This document shows, in pieces, positions 1 through 10,500 of a DNA stretch of 36,618 nucleotides. The notes under the pieces are model-generated. The model did not search any database and had not been told where the DNA came from. It saw only the letters and a list, made by a program, of their open reading frames with translations. The stretch spans positions 1 through 36,618 of the forward strand of contig JAUNBC010000017.1 in NCBI GenBank assembly GCA_030527285.1, given 5' to 3'. Origin of the DNA: Bacillota bacterium. GTDB taxonomy: Bacteria > Bacillota > Dehalobacteriia > UBA4068. Positions within the stretch are counted from its first letter, which is position 1, and each line of letters opens with the position of its first letter. The position numbers were made by a program, and so were the translations under genes.

Positions 1-3000
1 GGGGCAGCTCCTCGGCATATTTATTGTTAAGCTCCAGAACGCGGGAATAATCCTCAGGATGGATTATCCGCTCGTACTGCTCGGCAAACATGCTCTTGAA
101 CTCCTCCACGGTATAGCCCAGCAGCTTTTCGATGTTTTCCGACACGTGGTAGAGCGGCGCGTGCAGTCCCAGCCCGTTGATTATCGTCCCGGCGGAAAGG
201 GCGCTGTCCACCTGATTAAGGCAATAGTCGTGGAATTTGGCCGCGGCCTCCGCCCTTTTCCGCTCGCTCACGTCCATCAGCACGGCGACGAGCCTGAACC
301 TGTCGCCGATGCGCTCGACGATCTCGGCGGTGATATGTATCCAGCAAAGGCCGGAGGCAGTCGTTATGCGGTATTCGTGCTCAAGCTGGCGGCCGGTGGC
401 AAGCAGCTCGCCAAGAGCCTGGGAAAGCGGCTCTATGTCCTCCTCGTGCACCAGCACCCAGGGATTGGCCTCGGCCATGCGCTGGTATTCCTCACGGGAA
501 TATCCCGTTATGCGGCACAGAGTGTCGTTAAAATACTGCATGGACAGCTTTCCATCGGCGTATTCATAGAGGATGATGCCGCCGGGCACGGAGTTTGTCA
601 GCGCCCGCAGCTGAACCTGCGCGGTATGCTCCTCGTCGATTTTGGAAACGGCGCCATACGCCATCATAACGCCGTCCTCCCGGCGTATGGAGCGGATGGT
701 ATCTGATACCCAGCAAGGTGTGCCGTCCCTGCATATCACCCGATACTCTATGGTAACGGTTTGCGGGCTTGACTTTACTAATGCCTGCGTCTGGGAAAAC
801 AGATCCAGATCCTCGGCATAAACGCCGGGACTGCGCTCGCAAGAGAAGATGTCCGTCAGCTCCTGCTTCGAATAGCCGACCATCTCGCAGAGCGTATCGC
901 TGGCATATTCCAGCCGTATCTCATCGCCAAGGCTGTAACAATATACGCCGCCGGATATATTGCGCATCACATCCGACAGCACCTGCTCCACCTGAAGCCG
1001 GCGTTCCTTTTCCCGCTGCTCCGTGCAGTCATAGAAGGATATCACCGCGTGATGGGGCTTCCCGCCCTCGAACACGGTCGTGCTGTCCGCCCGGTACCAG
1101 CGCTCGGTGTTGTCGCTGTGGCGCAGGCACAGCTCGATAGCGTCCGAGGGCTTTCCGGCGCGCATCTCCGCGAAGAAGGCGCGGCAGGTCTCCACGCTCT
1201 TTGGGCATACTATGCCCCGACTTATGACCAGGTTTTCGTAATCCTCCACTACTTTGGGGAGCTGCAGCAGCTCAAAGGCGTCTACCACGTTGTTTGCCGT
1301 ACCGGTGCGGATATCATAGAGGAACACATATTTCCCGCTTTGGCGTATGACTATTTCCTTTTCCTCGCCGCTGACTCTGAGCGCGTCCTCCATCTGCTTG
1401 TGCTCCGTGATATCCGTGCAGACGACCATGTAGGCGTCTTTGCCGTTCCAGCTTATCCGGCTGGCCTGAGACAGCATCCACAGGCCGTCCTTTCTCAGCA
1501 CCTCCACCGGCTCGGAGACGCCGCTTTCGCGCAATTTGTGCATCGAGCAGTTTTCGCAGGGCTGGTCAAGGCCGACGGCCGCCTCGTAGCAGCGGCTGCC
1601 CAGAGGCACGTCGCTGAAGCGCTCGCGGATCGCCCGGTTCGTATATATCATCTCATGCGTGTTCGGGTCGACGACATAGATATAGAAAGCGTTTTCGTCC
1701 AGCGCCTCAAGGAAATCCTCGGACAGCGCCGCGTTTCTCCGCTGGCGCTGCTTTATCAGGAAGGTGCCTAAAATGATCGACACAAGGGAGAGCGTACCGG
1801 TGAGCTCCTCCGTCCAGGCTATTTCTCCGCTGCAGTCGTCGAAACCCACCATGCCGAACATCCTGCCGTTGTCCATGATATTGCACATGATGAGACCCTT
1901 GATATCCTGCTCCGCCAATATTTTCCGCATCGCCTCCGGCAGCGTCCGTATATCCGGGCACAGGCAGATATTGTGCTCGTTGAATAGCCCGGCGTATTCG
2001 CCGTTCAGAGTTTCGCCATAGGAGACGTTTTGCAGCTTGTCCTTTTGCGATGCGACACCCGGAGCGCACCATTCGAAGGTGTTTTTGCTTATGGAATTGG
2101 TAGCGTCGTCCTCGCAGATATAGGCGCGGCTGACCCCGTAATGCTCGCCCAACAGCGCCAGCACGCTTTCAATGGCCTCGTCCATATCGGCGCTGCCGTA
2201 CAGGAATTGGAAGATCTGGGAAACGATGGTGGGATCGTAGGTATAGGCGGGCATATCCCTGCCGACACGGCTGCCGAACTCCGAGAGCAGCGCCTCCCGC
2301 TCGCGCTCCTGTTGTATATCCTGCGCCTGACCGATCAGGCGGTAGGCTCTGCCCGAGCCGTCTACAAGGGTGGAATAGCTGAGCCGCACCCAGCGATAAC
2401 CCGTGCCCCAGAGGTCAGCCTGATATTCCAGCGAACCGTTGGCGGGGTTTTCCAGCATTTCCCTTATCAGGGCGCGTATAGCCTCGGCGCTCTCCGGGGT
2501 AACGTCGCCGCTGGAGACGATATAATCGTAATAGCCCGGGAACTCCCTTTTTACAAAGCCCTTGTCCGCGCGCTTGCCCTCAAAGTACATGACGTCGTTT
2601 ATAAAGTCGTAGTCGATGATGGCGATGTTGTTCTGCTCCACCAAGATGCGGTTGCGATGATTTTCGATCTCCTGCTCCCGCTGCTTCGTGATATCCCTGA
2701 TAGTGATGACCGCGCTTTCCGGCGCGCCCTCCTCGTCGAAGCTCGTGCGGAAGGTGCGGCGTTCCCAAACGGTACGGCCGTTGGGAAACGTAAATTGAAG
2801 CGTGCCCTCGCCCTGCTCCTGACCGGCGAGTATGCTCTCGTAAAACCTGATATAGGCGCTGTTATCTCCCGTAAAGACATAATTGGCTGAATAAGGCACG
2901 TTTTCCATAACGGCGGGAAGGCCGACGGAAGCCGCATAAGCCTCCGGTATGGTCAATATCTGCTTTTTCGCGTCGTAATGGCAGATAACGATATCGCTGC

Positions 3001-6000
3001 TTTGCAGGGCAAAGCGCATATCCTCGTTGACGGCGCGCAGATCCTCCAGATTGGTCACGTCGGTGCATACCATGATGATGGCGCTCTTATCCTCGTCCAG
3101 CCAAAAAAAGCCCCATTTCTTCCAGTAGCGCTCCCCGTTGTATTCCACCGGCAGCACCACCGTATATGTGCCCGCGTGCTCAAGGTGTTTTTGAATGGTT
3201 TCCAACGACAGCAGCTCGGCCGCCTTGTCGCGGTATTCCGCAACGATGAAGCGCTGCGTCAGCTGCCCGCCGTCGATATGATAATCTTTTTCCGCAAAAA
3301 AGCCAAGCTCCTTCAACGGCCCGTGATTGTAGTAGTGCATTATGCCGCTGTCGGGGTATATCAGGGCGACGAGCTCGTACACCTTGTCCGCGAGGGTCGT
3401 CGCTATGGCGGAGACGGAGACCTCGTCGTCGACGTTATAGTCGTACTGGAAGGTCATGATATCTCCGGAATCGGGGTCGCGGTATACGGAGGCCGTCGTC
3501 TTGATCCAGACAGGGCGCTCGTTCTCCTCCGGCAATATCTGATATGTTACCGCACAGTTGGTTCGCCCCTCCGCAAATGCCTTTAACAGGCTTTCTCTGC
3601 TCAAAGCGGCGCGCAGCCTCTCCCGCTGGCCGCTGGTCGCAATCTTCTCTATGAGCAGCTCCAGCCCTTCGCTGTAGCTGACGTTGTCGCGGCTGAATCT
3701 GGAACGCCAGGTGATGAAGCTGTCGCGCGTCAGATTGGCCTGCACCCGCGCCGTCACGGAGCCGTCGTGCAGAGCCTCCATATTTCTTAGGGCTGCCGCG
3801 TAATCCTGCTCCTTGCGCAGCTGCTCGCTTACGTCCTCGCCCACTATCGTTAATACGGCGGTCTTGTCGTTGTCCGAAATCAATGCGCAGTGAACTCTCA
3901 GCCATTCCACTCCCATCGCCGCGCGGTCAAGATGCAGCGTAATAGTTTCGTCGGATATTTCCCCGGCGCGCAGCCCCGCCGCAAACCGCTCCAGCTCCGC
4001 AAGCGAATCAGGCATAACATGGCGGAAGCCCGGTACGGCCTCGCATGACGGTTCGTCCCGGCTTATCTCATCAAACCTTCTTGCGTTATGATTGCGCGCC
4101 TGACGCACGCCGGTACGGTAATCATAAGTCCAGAAGTACAGGGAGGAGGCCTCCATAGCCAGCTCCACCTCACGAGCGCGCATATTGCTCTGCACCTCGG
4201 CGTCCGCGTTTACCGCCGAGCCGATGGCGCTTACGGGCCGGCCGCCGGAATAGATGGTGTGATAGCTGATATTCACCCAGGAAAAGCCGTCGCTTTCAGA
4301 CAGCTTCATCAGTATCGTGCCGGAAACATTGTCCTCTCCGGCCATGACCCGCTCATGCAGCGCGATATAGGCGTCCAGAGACGCCGGATCCACATAGGAC
4401 TGCTCCCTGAAGCTTTCCGGGACGTTCTGTATGACGTCCGGCATAGAGCCCTCTTTCGCCTTGTTCAGCATGATGATCCGGCGGCCGATAATATCAAATT
4501 CCCACACGGCTATATTGAACATCCGCAGCGCGGCGTTGGTCTTTTGCTGCTCCAGGCGCAGAGATTCGCTGATCTCCATTTGCTCCGTAATGTCCGTATA
4601 GGCGCAGTAATAGCGCAGCACGCCGTCGCTGCCCTTGACCGGGTTGCCTGTCAGATTTACCCAGACGACGCCGCCGTCGGCGCGCATGAGCCGGTATTGC
4701 TCGCTGAACACGGACATGGAGGCCACCGCCTCCGCAGAGTGTTTTTTGATCCTCGCCCTGTCCTCCGGGTGTATGACGGCGTAAATATCCTGCTCGAACA
4801 GCTTTTGCGTCTCCTCATAGGAATATCCCATCAGGCGCGCCACGCCCTCGCTGATATATTCGCAGCTTTCCCGACCGTCCCGCAACGCTATGGCGATCAC
4901 GCCGCCGGGCGTGTTGGCGATGAGAGCCTGCGCCCGAAGGTCGCTCTTTTCCAGCGATTCCTCCATCTGCTTCTGCTCCGTAACGTCAAACAGCGTGGCA
5001 TACAGAAGCCTCCGTCCCCGCTCGTCCCACACAAGGCTGCCGTAGACGCGGAGCCAGAACCAGCTGCCGTCCTGGCGCTGGGCGGGGAAAACGCGATCAA
5101 TGCAGTCCTGGGATTCGCCGGACGACTCCTCCGGCAGCTTCAGATATTCCGCCGAAGGCATAAAGCTGGTGGGCAGGCCGGCGGCAATGCGCCGGTCGTA
5201 TTCTTCTCTGGTATAGCCGAACATTTCGCAGACCCGATCGCTGATAAGCAGAGGATAGATACCGTCGTCCCGCCAATCGTAGATGGAGATGCCCGCGGGC
5301 ACGTTGCGCACGACGTCGTCCAAACGCTGCCGGATCGTGTCCAGCTCCTTGCGCCCTGTGATATCCTCGCTGGTCAGATAAAACAGATATCCGTTGCCTT
5401 TTTTCCCAAGAAAACGCAGCCGCGTATTCGTCCAGAAATCCGGCGCGCCGTCCTTTACCGGCCTGGAGTGCAGCTCGCACTGGGCTTCCTCGCCGGTGGC
5501 GGCGGCGTACTCCAGCGTTTTCCGCAGCAGCTCCCGTGACTCCGGGTAAAAGCGGTCGAAAAGATTGAGCCGGTACTGCTCGTAATCGGCCTGAGAAACG
5601 CCAACCATCTTGTAAAACTGCTCGTTGACCCGCAGGGACTCCAGCCGGCTGCCGTTATGCTCGACGATCTGCGCACCGCCCACAAAGCTGTTAAACAGCA
5701 GCGTCGCCTGAGTGGAAGCGTCAAAGAAATCGACCGTGCTCTCTATCTTGTCATCGCTTTTCGTTTGAAAAAGCGTCTCGCTTGTGTTCCTTTTTCGCAG
5801 AAGAGCTTCGTATTCATCGGCCGGCATCGGCTTGGCAAAGAGATAGCCCTGCATGATATAGCAGCCGATGCTGCTGAGATAATCCGCCTGCTGCATGGTT
5901 TCCACGCCCTCGGCTATGGTAGGGAGCCTCAGCCAATGCGCCATCCGCACCACCGAGGAGAGAATGCTTCCGCCCCGGGAATGCTCGTCCGTTTCCCTGC

Positions 6001-7513
6001 TGAACTGCATGTCCAGTTTCAGCACGTCCACCGGTACGTCCTTGAGTATATTCAGCGCGGAATAACCGCTGCCGAAATCGTCCATCTCGATCAAAAAGCC
6101 GCGCCGCTGCAGCGATGCCACCGCGGCGATGAGCTCCTCCGGCTGATTCACATAAGCCGACTCGGTGATCTCCAGATGAAGCTGCTGCGGCTGCAAGCCG
6201 TATTTCTCGATCAGCGAGGGGATGACGGCCGGAAGGTCAAGGGCTCGGATATCCCTTCTGGAGATGTTGACGGATACCGGCACGGGGTCCAGTCCGGCGT
6301 CCAGCCATTCCCGTAGGTAGCGGCAGGCTCGTTCCCAGACATACAGATCAAGATTTGTGATAAAGCCGTTTTTCTCAAAAAGCGGGATAAACTCACTCGG
6401 CGAGATAAGGCCTTTTTCCGGGTGGAACCAGCGAACCAGCGCTTCCGCGCCGGAAAGCGCCCCGGTGGTATAGTCATATTGCGGCTGGAAATACAGGGAA
6501 AACTCCCCGGCGTCCAAAGCGCGGCGCATGTCGTCCGTCAGCTCCTGCTCCCGCAAAAGCAGGCGCAGCAGCTTCTCGTCAAACCAGGCGACGCGGTCAT
6601 TTGTCGAGCTTTTGATGGAGCGCACGGCCAGCAGCGCCCTGTCAATCATCAAATTGACGTCCAGCGACAGGTCGTCGATCACATAGCGTCCGATATGCAC
6701 GTCCACCGGAATGGGCAAGCTGTAGTTTCCGATCGCTTCAAAAAAGCGATCGGTCGCCTGGGTGATCGTCGTCTCGTCCCGAGGCAGCAGCGCCAGAAAC
6801 AAGTCCGCCATATCCCTGCATACGATACCGCCGACCTTTTCCACTTCGTCGTTGCGTATCTTGGCGATAAACCTCAGAAGCTTGTCGCCCTCCTCATAGC
6901 CGAAGCGGTCGTTGACCAGCTTGAAATTGTCCACATCCAGACAGGACAGCACGTAGCTCCCCGCCGGCTTTTTATCTATCATCTCCCTAACTCTTGCCGT
7001 AAAGGCCGTGCGGTTTAGAAGCCCGGTAACGCTGTCATGGCTCGTCAGATAGAGCTGCTCCTCTTTTAACTGAAGCTCAGCCTTGTAGGCCTCGTTCAGC
7101 TTGGCGGCGACAGCGGCTTGCCTGTAGGCAAGAATGTTTTCTACGCGGCGAAGCACGAGCTTGGCGTTGAAAGGCTTAACGATCACGTCCAGAGCGCCCA
7201 GATCCAGGGCCTTCAGCTGGCTTTCTTCATCTTCCCTGCCCGTGACGACGACCACGGGGATATCCGCAAACCGGGCGTCCTTTTTCATGGCCTCCAGGAC
7301 TTCATAGCCGTCCATCTCCGGCATCATGAGATCGAGCACGACGGCGGAGACAACGTCGGCGGTTTGCAGTACGTTTAACGCCTCAAGGCCGGTTTTGGCC
7401 TCAAGGACGTCGTATTTCTTGAAGAAGGCCTTCTTCAGCAATGCGCGGTTGACAAATACGTCGTCAACCACAAGGATCGTGCTTCTTTTCTCAACAGCGG
7501 TCGTTTCTTTCAT
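1..7513 (-). CDS. Giant REC-degenerate GGDEF-EAL-multi-PAS/GAF response regulator (c-di-GMP phosphodiesterase-like), partial
   Basis: An open frame runs from ATG 7513 (upstream AGGTGA) to the left edge without a stop, giving at least 2,504 residues; the C-terminus is outside the window. Residues 11-130 are a receiver domain with acidic pair D17/D18, phospho-acceptor D61, T91 and K113. Residues about 150-315 are GGDEF-like, but the signature site reads MADLF (235-239), so cyclase activity is unlikely. Residues about 325-575 are an EAL domain (E357-A-L), keeping VNIS, EITES, DDFGSGYS, LKLD, AEGVET and MQGYLFAKP, so c-di-GMP hydrolysis is likely. About 13 PAS-like segments follow, many ending in DITEQ-type motifs, with a GAF-like segment at nt 2245-1740 and another PAS cut by the edge. 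It lies 81 bp after a hybrid kinase gene, its probable phosphodonor. Placing the sensory array after the EAL domain is unusual. The reading is confident; the input signal is unknown. Confidence 0.88.
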   Translation of the reverse strand, partial: MKETTAVEKRSTILVVDDVFVNRALLKKAFFKKYDVLEAKTGLEALNVLQTADVVSAVVLDLMMPEMDGYEVLEAMKKDARFADIPVVVVTGREDEESQLKALDLGALDVIVKPFNAKLVLRRVENILAYRQAAVAAKLNEAYKAELQLKEEQLYLTSHDSVTGLLNRTAFTARVREMIDKKPAGSYVLSCLDVDNFKLVNDRFGYEEGDKLLRFIAKIRNDEVEKVGGIVCRDMADLFLALLPRDETTITQATDRFFEAIGNYSLPIPVDVHIGRYVIDDLSLDVNLMIDRALLAVRSIKSSTNDRVAWFDEKLLRLLLREQELTDDMRRALDAGEFSLYFQPQYDYTTGALSGAEALVRWFHPEKGLISPSEFIPLFEKNGFITNLDLYVWERACRYLREWLDAGLDPVPVSVNISRRDIRALDLPAVIPSLIEKYGLQPQQLHLEITESAYVNQPEELIAAVASLQRRGFLIEMDDFGSGYSALNILKDVPVDVLKLDMQFSRETDEHSRGGSILSSVVRMAHWLRLPTIAEGVETMQQADYLSSIGCYIMQGYLFAKPMPADEYEALLRKRNTSETLFQTKSDDKIESTVDFFDASTQATLLFNSFVGGAQIVEHNGSRLESLRVNEQFYKMVGVSQADYEQYRLNLFDRFYPESRELLRKTLEYAAATGEEAQCELHSRPVKDGAPDFWTNTRLRFLGKKGNGYLFYLTSEDITGRKELDTIRQRLDDVVRNVPAGISIYDWRDDGIYPLLISDRVCEMFGYTREEYDRRIAAGLPTSFMPSAEYLKLPEESSGESQDCIDRVFPAQRQDGSWFWLRVYGSLVWDERGRRLLYATLFDVTEQKQMEESLEKSDLRAQALIANTPGGVIAIALRDGRESCEYISEGVARLMGYSYEETQKLFEQDIYAVIHPEDRARIKKHSAEAVASMSVFSEQYRLMRADGGVVWVNLTGNPVKGSDGVLRYYCAYTDITEQMEISESLRLEQQKTNAALRMFNIAVWEFDIIGRRIIMLNKAKEGSMPDVIQNVPESFREQSYVDPASLDAYIALHERVMAGEDNVSGTILMKLSESDGFSWVNISYHTIYSGGRPVSAIGSAVNADAEVQSNMRAREVELAMEASSLYFWTYDYRTGVRQARNHNARRFDEISRDEPSCEAVPGFRHVMPDSLAELERFAAGLRAGEISDETITLHLDRAAMGVEWLRVHCALISDNDKTAVLTIVGEDVSEQLRKEQDYAAALRNMEALHDGSVTARVQANLTRDSFITWRSRFSRDNVSYSEGLELLIEKIATSGQRERLRAALSRESLLKAFAEGRTNCAVTYQILPEENERPVWIKTTASVYRDPDSGDIMTFQYDYNVDDEVSVSAIATTLADKVYELVALIYPDSGIMHYYNHGPLKELGFFAEKDYHIDGGQLTQRFIVAEYRDKAAELLSLETIQKHLEHAGTYTVVLPVEYNGERYWKKWGFFWLDEDKSAIIMVCTDVTNLEDLRAVNEDMRFALQSSDIVICHYDAKKQILTIPEAYAASVGLPAVMENVPYSANYVFTGDNSAYIRFYESILAGQEQGEGTLQFTFPNGRTVWERRTFRTSFDEEGAPESAVITIRDITKQREQEIENHRNRILVEQNNIAIIDYDFINDVMYFEGKRADKGFVKREFPGYYDYIVSSGDVTPESAEAIRALIREMLENPANGSLEYQADLWGTGYRWVRLSYSTLVDGSGRAYRLIGQAQDIQQEREREALLSEFGSRVGRDMPAYTYDPTIVSQIFQFLYGSADMDEAIESVLALLGEHYGVSRAYICEDDATNSISKNTFEWCAPGVASQKDKLQNVSYGETLNGEYAGLFNEHNICLCPDIRTLPEAMRKILAEQDIKGLIMCNIMDNGRMFGMVGFDDCSGEIAWTEELTGTLSLVSIILGTFLIKQRQRRNAALSEDFLEALDENAFYIYVVDPNTHEMIYTNRAIRERFSDVPLGSRCYEAAVGLDQPCENCSMHKLRESGVSEPVEVLRKDGLWMLSQASRISWNGKDAYMVVCTDITEHKQMEDALRVSGEEKEIVIRQSGKYVFLYDIRTGTANNVVDAFELLQLPKVVEDYENLVISRGIVCPKSVETCRAFFAEMRAGKPSDAIELCLRHSDNTERWYRADSTTVFEGGKPHHAVISFYDCTEQREKERRLQVEQVLSDVMRNISGGVYCYSLGDEIRLEYASDTLCEMVGYSKQELTDIFSCERSPGVYAEDLDLFSQTQALVKSSPQTVTIEYRVICRDGTPCWVSDTIRSIRREDGVMMAYGAVSKIDEEHTAQVQLRALTNSVPGGIILYEYADGKLSMQYFNDTLCRITGYSREEYQRMAEANPWVLVHEEDIEPLSQALGELLATGRQLEHEYRITTASGLCWIHITAEIVERIGDRFRLVAVLMDVSERKRAEAAAKFHDYCLNQVDSALSAGTIINGLGLHAPLYHVSENIEKLLGYTVEEFKSMFAEQYERIIHPEDYSRVLELNNKYAEELP

Positions 7514-7594
7514 ATCTTCACCTATTTGTTTCTTTTTCCGAGGAACGCTCCGGCTATACCGGCTTATTTTTATCGCTTGTCGGTCAAAGCGCGC

Positions 7595-10500
7595 TTATTC
7601 GCTGCGCCTGGACGCGGCTGCAATATGGTTTTGTATCGTATGATACAGCAACCCCGGTTCCACGGGCTTTGACAGATGGTCGTTCATACCGGCGGCCAGC
7701 GACATCTGCCGGTCCTCCTCATAGGCGTTGGCGCTCATGGCCACGATGGGCACCGTTTTGGCGTCCCGCCTGTCCATGTCACGGATGCGGCGGGAGGCCT
7801 CCAGACCGTCCAGCACGGGCATCCGTATGTCCATGAGGATGAGGTCGTATGTTCCCTCCGCGGCGGCGGAAAACAGCTCCACCGCCTGACTGCCATTTCT
7901 GGCCAGCTCGACGCTCATGCCGGCCTTCTTCAGCAGTATTGCGGCGATCTCCGCGTTGATGGAATTATCCTCCGCCAGCAGCACATGCTTGCCGCGGAGC
8001 AGCTCCGGGTCATAGGCGGAGCTATCTTCCGGCGGCTTTGCGGCGCTCTCCGGTATGCGGTAGCGGTATGGGTAGGTGACGGTAAACGCGGAGCCTTTTC
8101 CCAGCTTGCTTTGCACCGTGATATCCCCGCCCATCTGGCGGGCGATGCTGCGGGCGATGGACAGACCCAGACCCGTGCCGGGGATGCTGTCGGTACCGGG
8201 CAGGCGTTCCTGCTCGAAGGGGATGAACACGCGACCTAAAAATTCCTCGCTCATGCCGCAGCCGGTGTCCTCGATGATGATCTCATCCGTACATAGGCAG
8301 GCATCCCTGTCCAGCGAGACGTTGCGAAAGCGCAGGGTCACAGTCCCGCCCTCCGGGGTGAATTTGCAGGCGTTGTTCAGAAGGTTCACCAGAAGCTGCT
8401 GAGTCTTTTGCATATCCACATAGAACTCAAGGTTGATGCGCTCGAACGCCGTCCTGTCATAGACAAAGCGGATACCCTTTGTCTCCATAGCCGGCGCTAT
8501 CATGTAGATCACCGGCAGGGTGATCTCCGCCGGCGTATGCCAGGCGGGGTTGAGGAAGGATTTGCCGCTGTCGATGCGGCTCATGTCCAAAATATCGTTG
8601 ATGATGCCAAGCAGATACTGGCTGGACTGGTTGATCTGGTCGATGTATCTGGCGGCCGTGGGGCGATCCCCGACCTCGTCCGCCGCCAGGCGCGTCATGC
8701 CCAGAATAGCGTTCATCGGCGTGCGCATGTCGTGGCTCATCCGCGAGAGGAATTCGCTTTTGGCCTTATCCGCCTTTTCAGCCTGCTCCAAGGCCTCCGC
8801 CAGACGCTGCCGCTCCTGCTCTTCCTCCCGCACGATCTCCGTATAATCGCGGCGGGTCAGCAGGCAGAAGCGCTTGCCGTCCTCCTCGTAAATATAGAGC
8901 GTGCCCTTGCAATAGCGGATCGTCCCATTTATGACCGCGCGGTAAACGATCTCCGAATTGCCGCAGGGGACGCTTGAATAGTCCGGCCTTAAATAATGCG
9001 CTAAAAAGCGCTCCCGATCATCCGGATGGACGAAGCTCTCGACATAGTCGCGCATATATTCCGAAAAAGGCAGGACGACTATAATGGGCTTGTCGCGCCG
9101 CTCGTCGAAGCTCCAGACCGTAAACTGATCCACGGCGACAATTAAAAGGCCGAAGGCCGCGTACTCGTTGTAAAGCTCCAACTTCATCAGCACGTCCATT
9201 ATCTGCTCGCCGCTGATATCGTAGACATATTCATACAGAAGGATGTCGTTCGTGACCGGGTCCTTCAGCAGCTGCATCAGGTGCCGCGAGCGGCAGACAA
9301 TGCCGTCCTTGAGCTGCATGTACGCGATATACTCCTCCTGCAGGATGCCCTCCTTGTAGTTGGACAGCAACCTGCGCCGTTCGTATATCTCCGCGGCGCG
9401 TTTCCGATCCGCTTCATAGGTCAGACGCGAGTAGCCCTCTTTTATGAATTCATCCATGACAAGGCTGTCCGGCTCGACCGTCTCCGCGCCGGCGCTCTCC
9501 CGGTGCTCGACGATCACGTTTTGCGAGATATTGGCGACGAAATAGAACAGCAGATTTGTATCGCTGTGCTGCTGTTTCTGGCGCTCCAGCCTCAGACGCG
9601 CCTGCATGACCTTCTCCGTATCAATGACCTGAGCGGAGACGGCCATAATTTTGCCGCCCGCAAGCTCCGGGTCCAGCCGCTGAGCCTTGAAGCGCACCCA
9701 GTGCACCTCGCCGTCCGGCAGCCGCGCCTGAACGTCCACAACGACCTCGTTTGCGCCGCTATAGAGCTTTTGGAAAGCTTCCCTGTACAGATCCTCGTAC
9801 TCCGGCAGGATCAGGCGGCGGGCGATGGCGCATTCTGGAAAATCCTCCGCCTCCGCCAAAAAGCCGAATTCCCGCTGCAGCTTTTCGTTTGTATATACGG
9901 TGCGTGTCTCGACGTCAACGGTAAAGACCCACATCCCGGCAAAGGCGCAGGCGGCCTCCAGCGTTTTCTGGCTTTGCTTCAACCGCTCCTGCGTCTGCTC
10001 AAGCTGGCGGATGCTGCGTATCTCCTGATCGACGACCACGGAAAAACCCACCGCGATGCGGCGGCCGCCGGGAATATCGTCCTGACGGACGAGGGAGATG
10101 TGCATCCACAGGTATTTTTCCAGGTTTCTGTCATATACGCGCACGGTACAGTCGCTGATCCCGTCCCCGTCCAATATGCGCTGGTAACAGGCGCGGTAGG
10201 CCTCCGCGTCCTCGGGATGGATCACGCCCTGCTCGATATAGCTGTCCGGTATGTTCTCGGCAGCGGACACATAGCCGTAGGCCTCGTGATCGCTGTATTC
10301 CTGCCTAATCTGCCGGGCGTCCAGATCATAGCTCCAGACGCCGAGATTTCCGTATTTGGTGATCGCGTTGAGCGCATGACGGCTGTTTCTAAGCTCATCC
10401 TGCGCGCGATTGGCGTCGGTAATATCGGAAAAGGTGGCGTACACCAGCAGCTCGTCCTCGCCGCGCACCACGTTTGAGCGGGTCTCTATCCAGATATACG

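Noticed and set aside
59..5539. Several plus-strand open frames of 100-480 codons across the first 5.5 kb
   Set aside because: They lie antisense to the giant minus-strand frame, show no domain motifs, lack ribosome sites, and are explained by the GC-rich codon pattern of the real gene.
9281..10477. Long plus-strand frame of 398 codons opposite the kinase
   Set aside because: It is antisense to a gene with complete kinase motifs and has no recognisable features or start signals.
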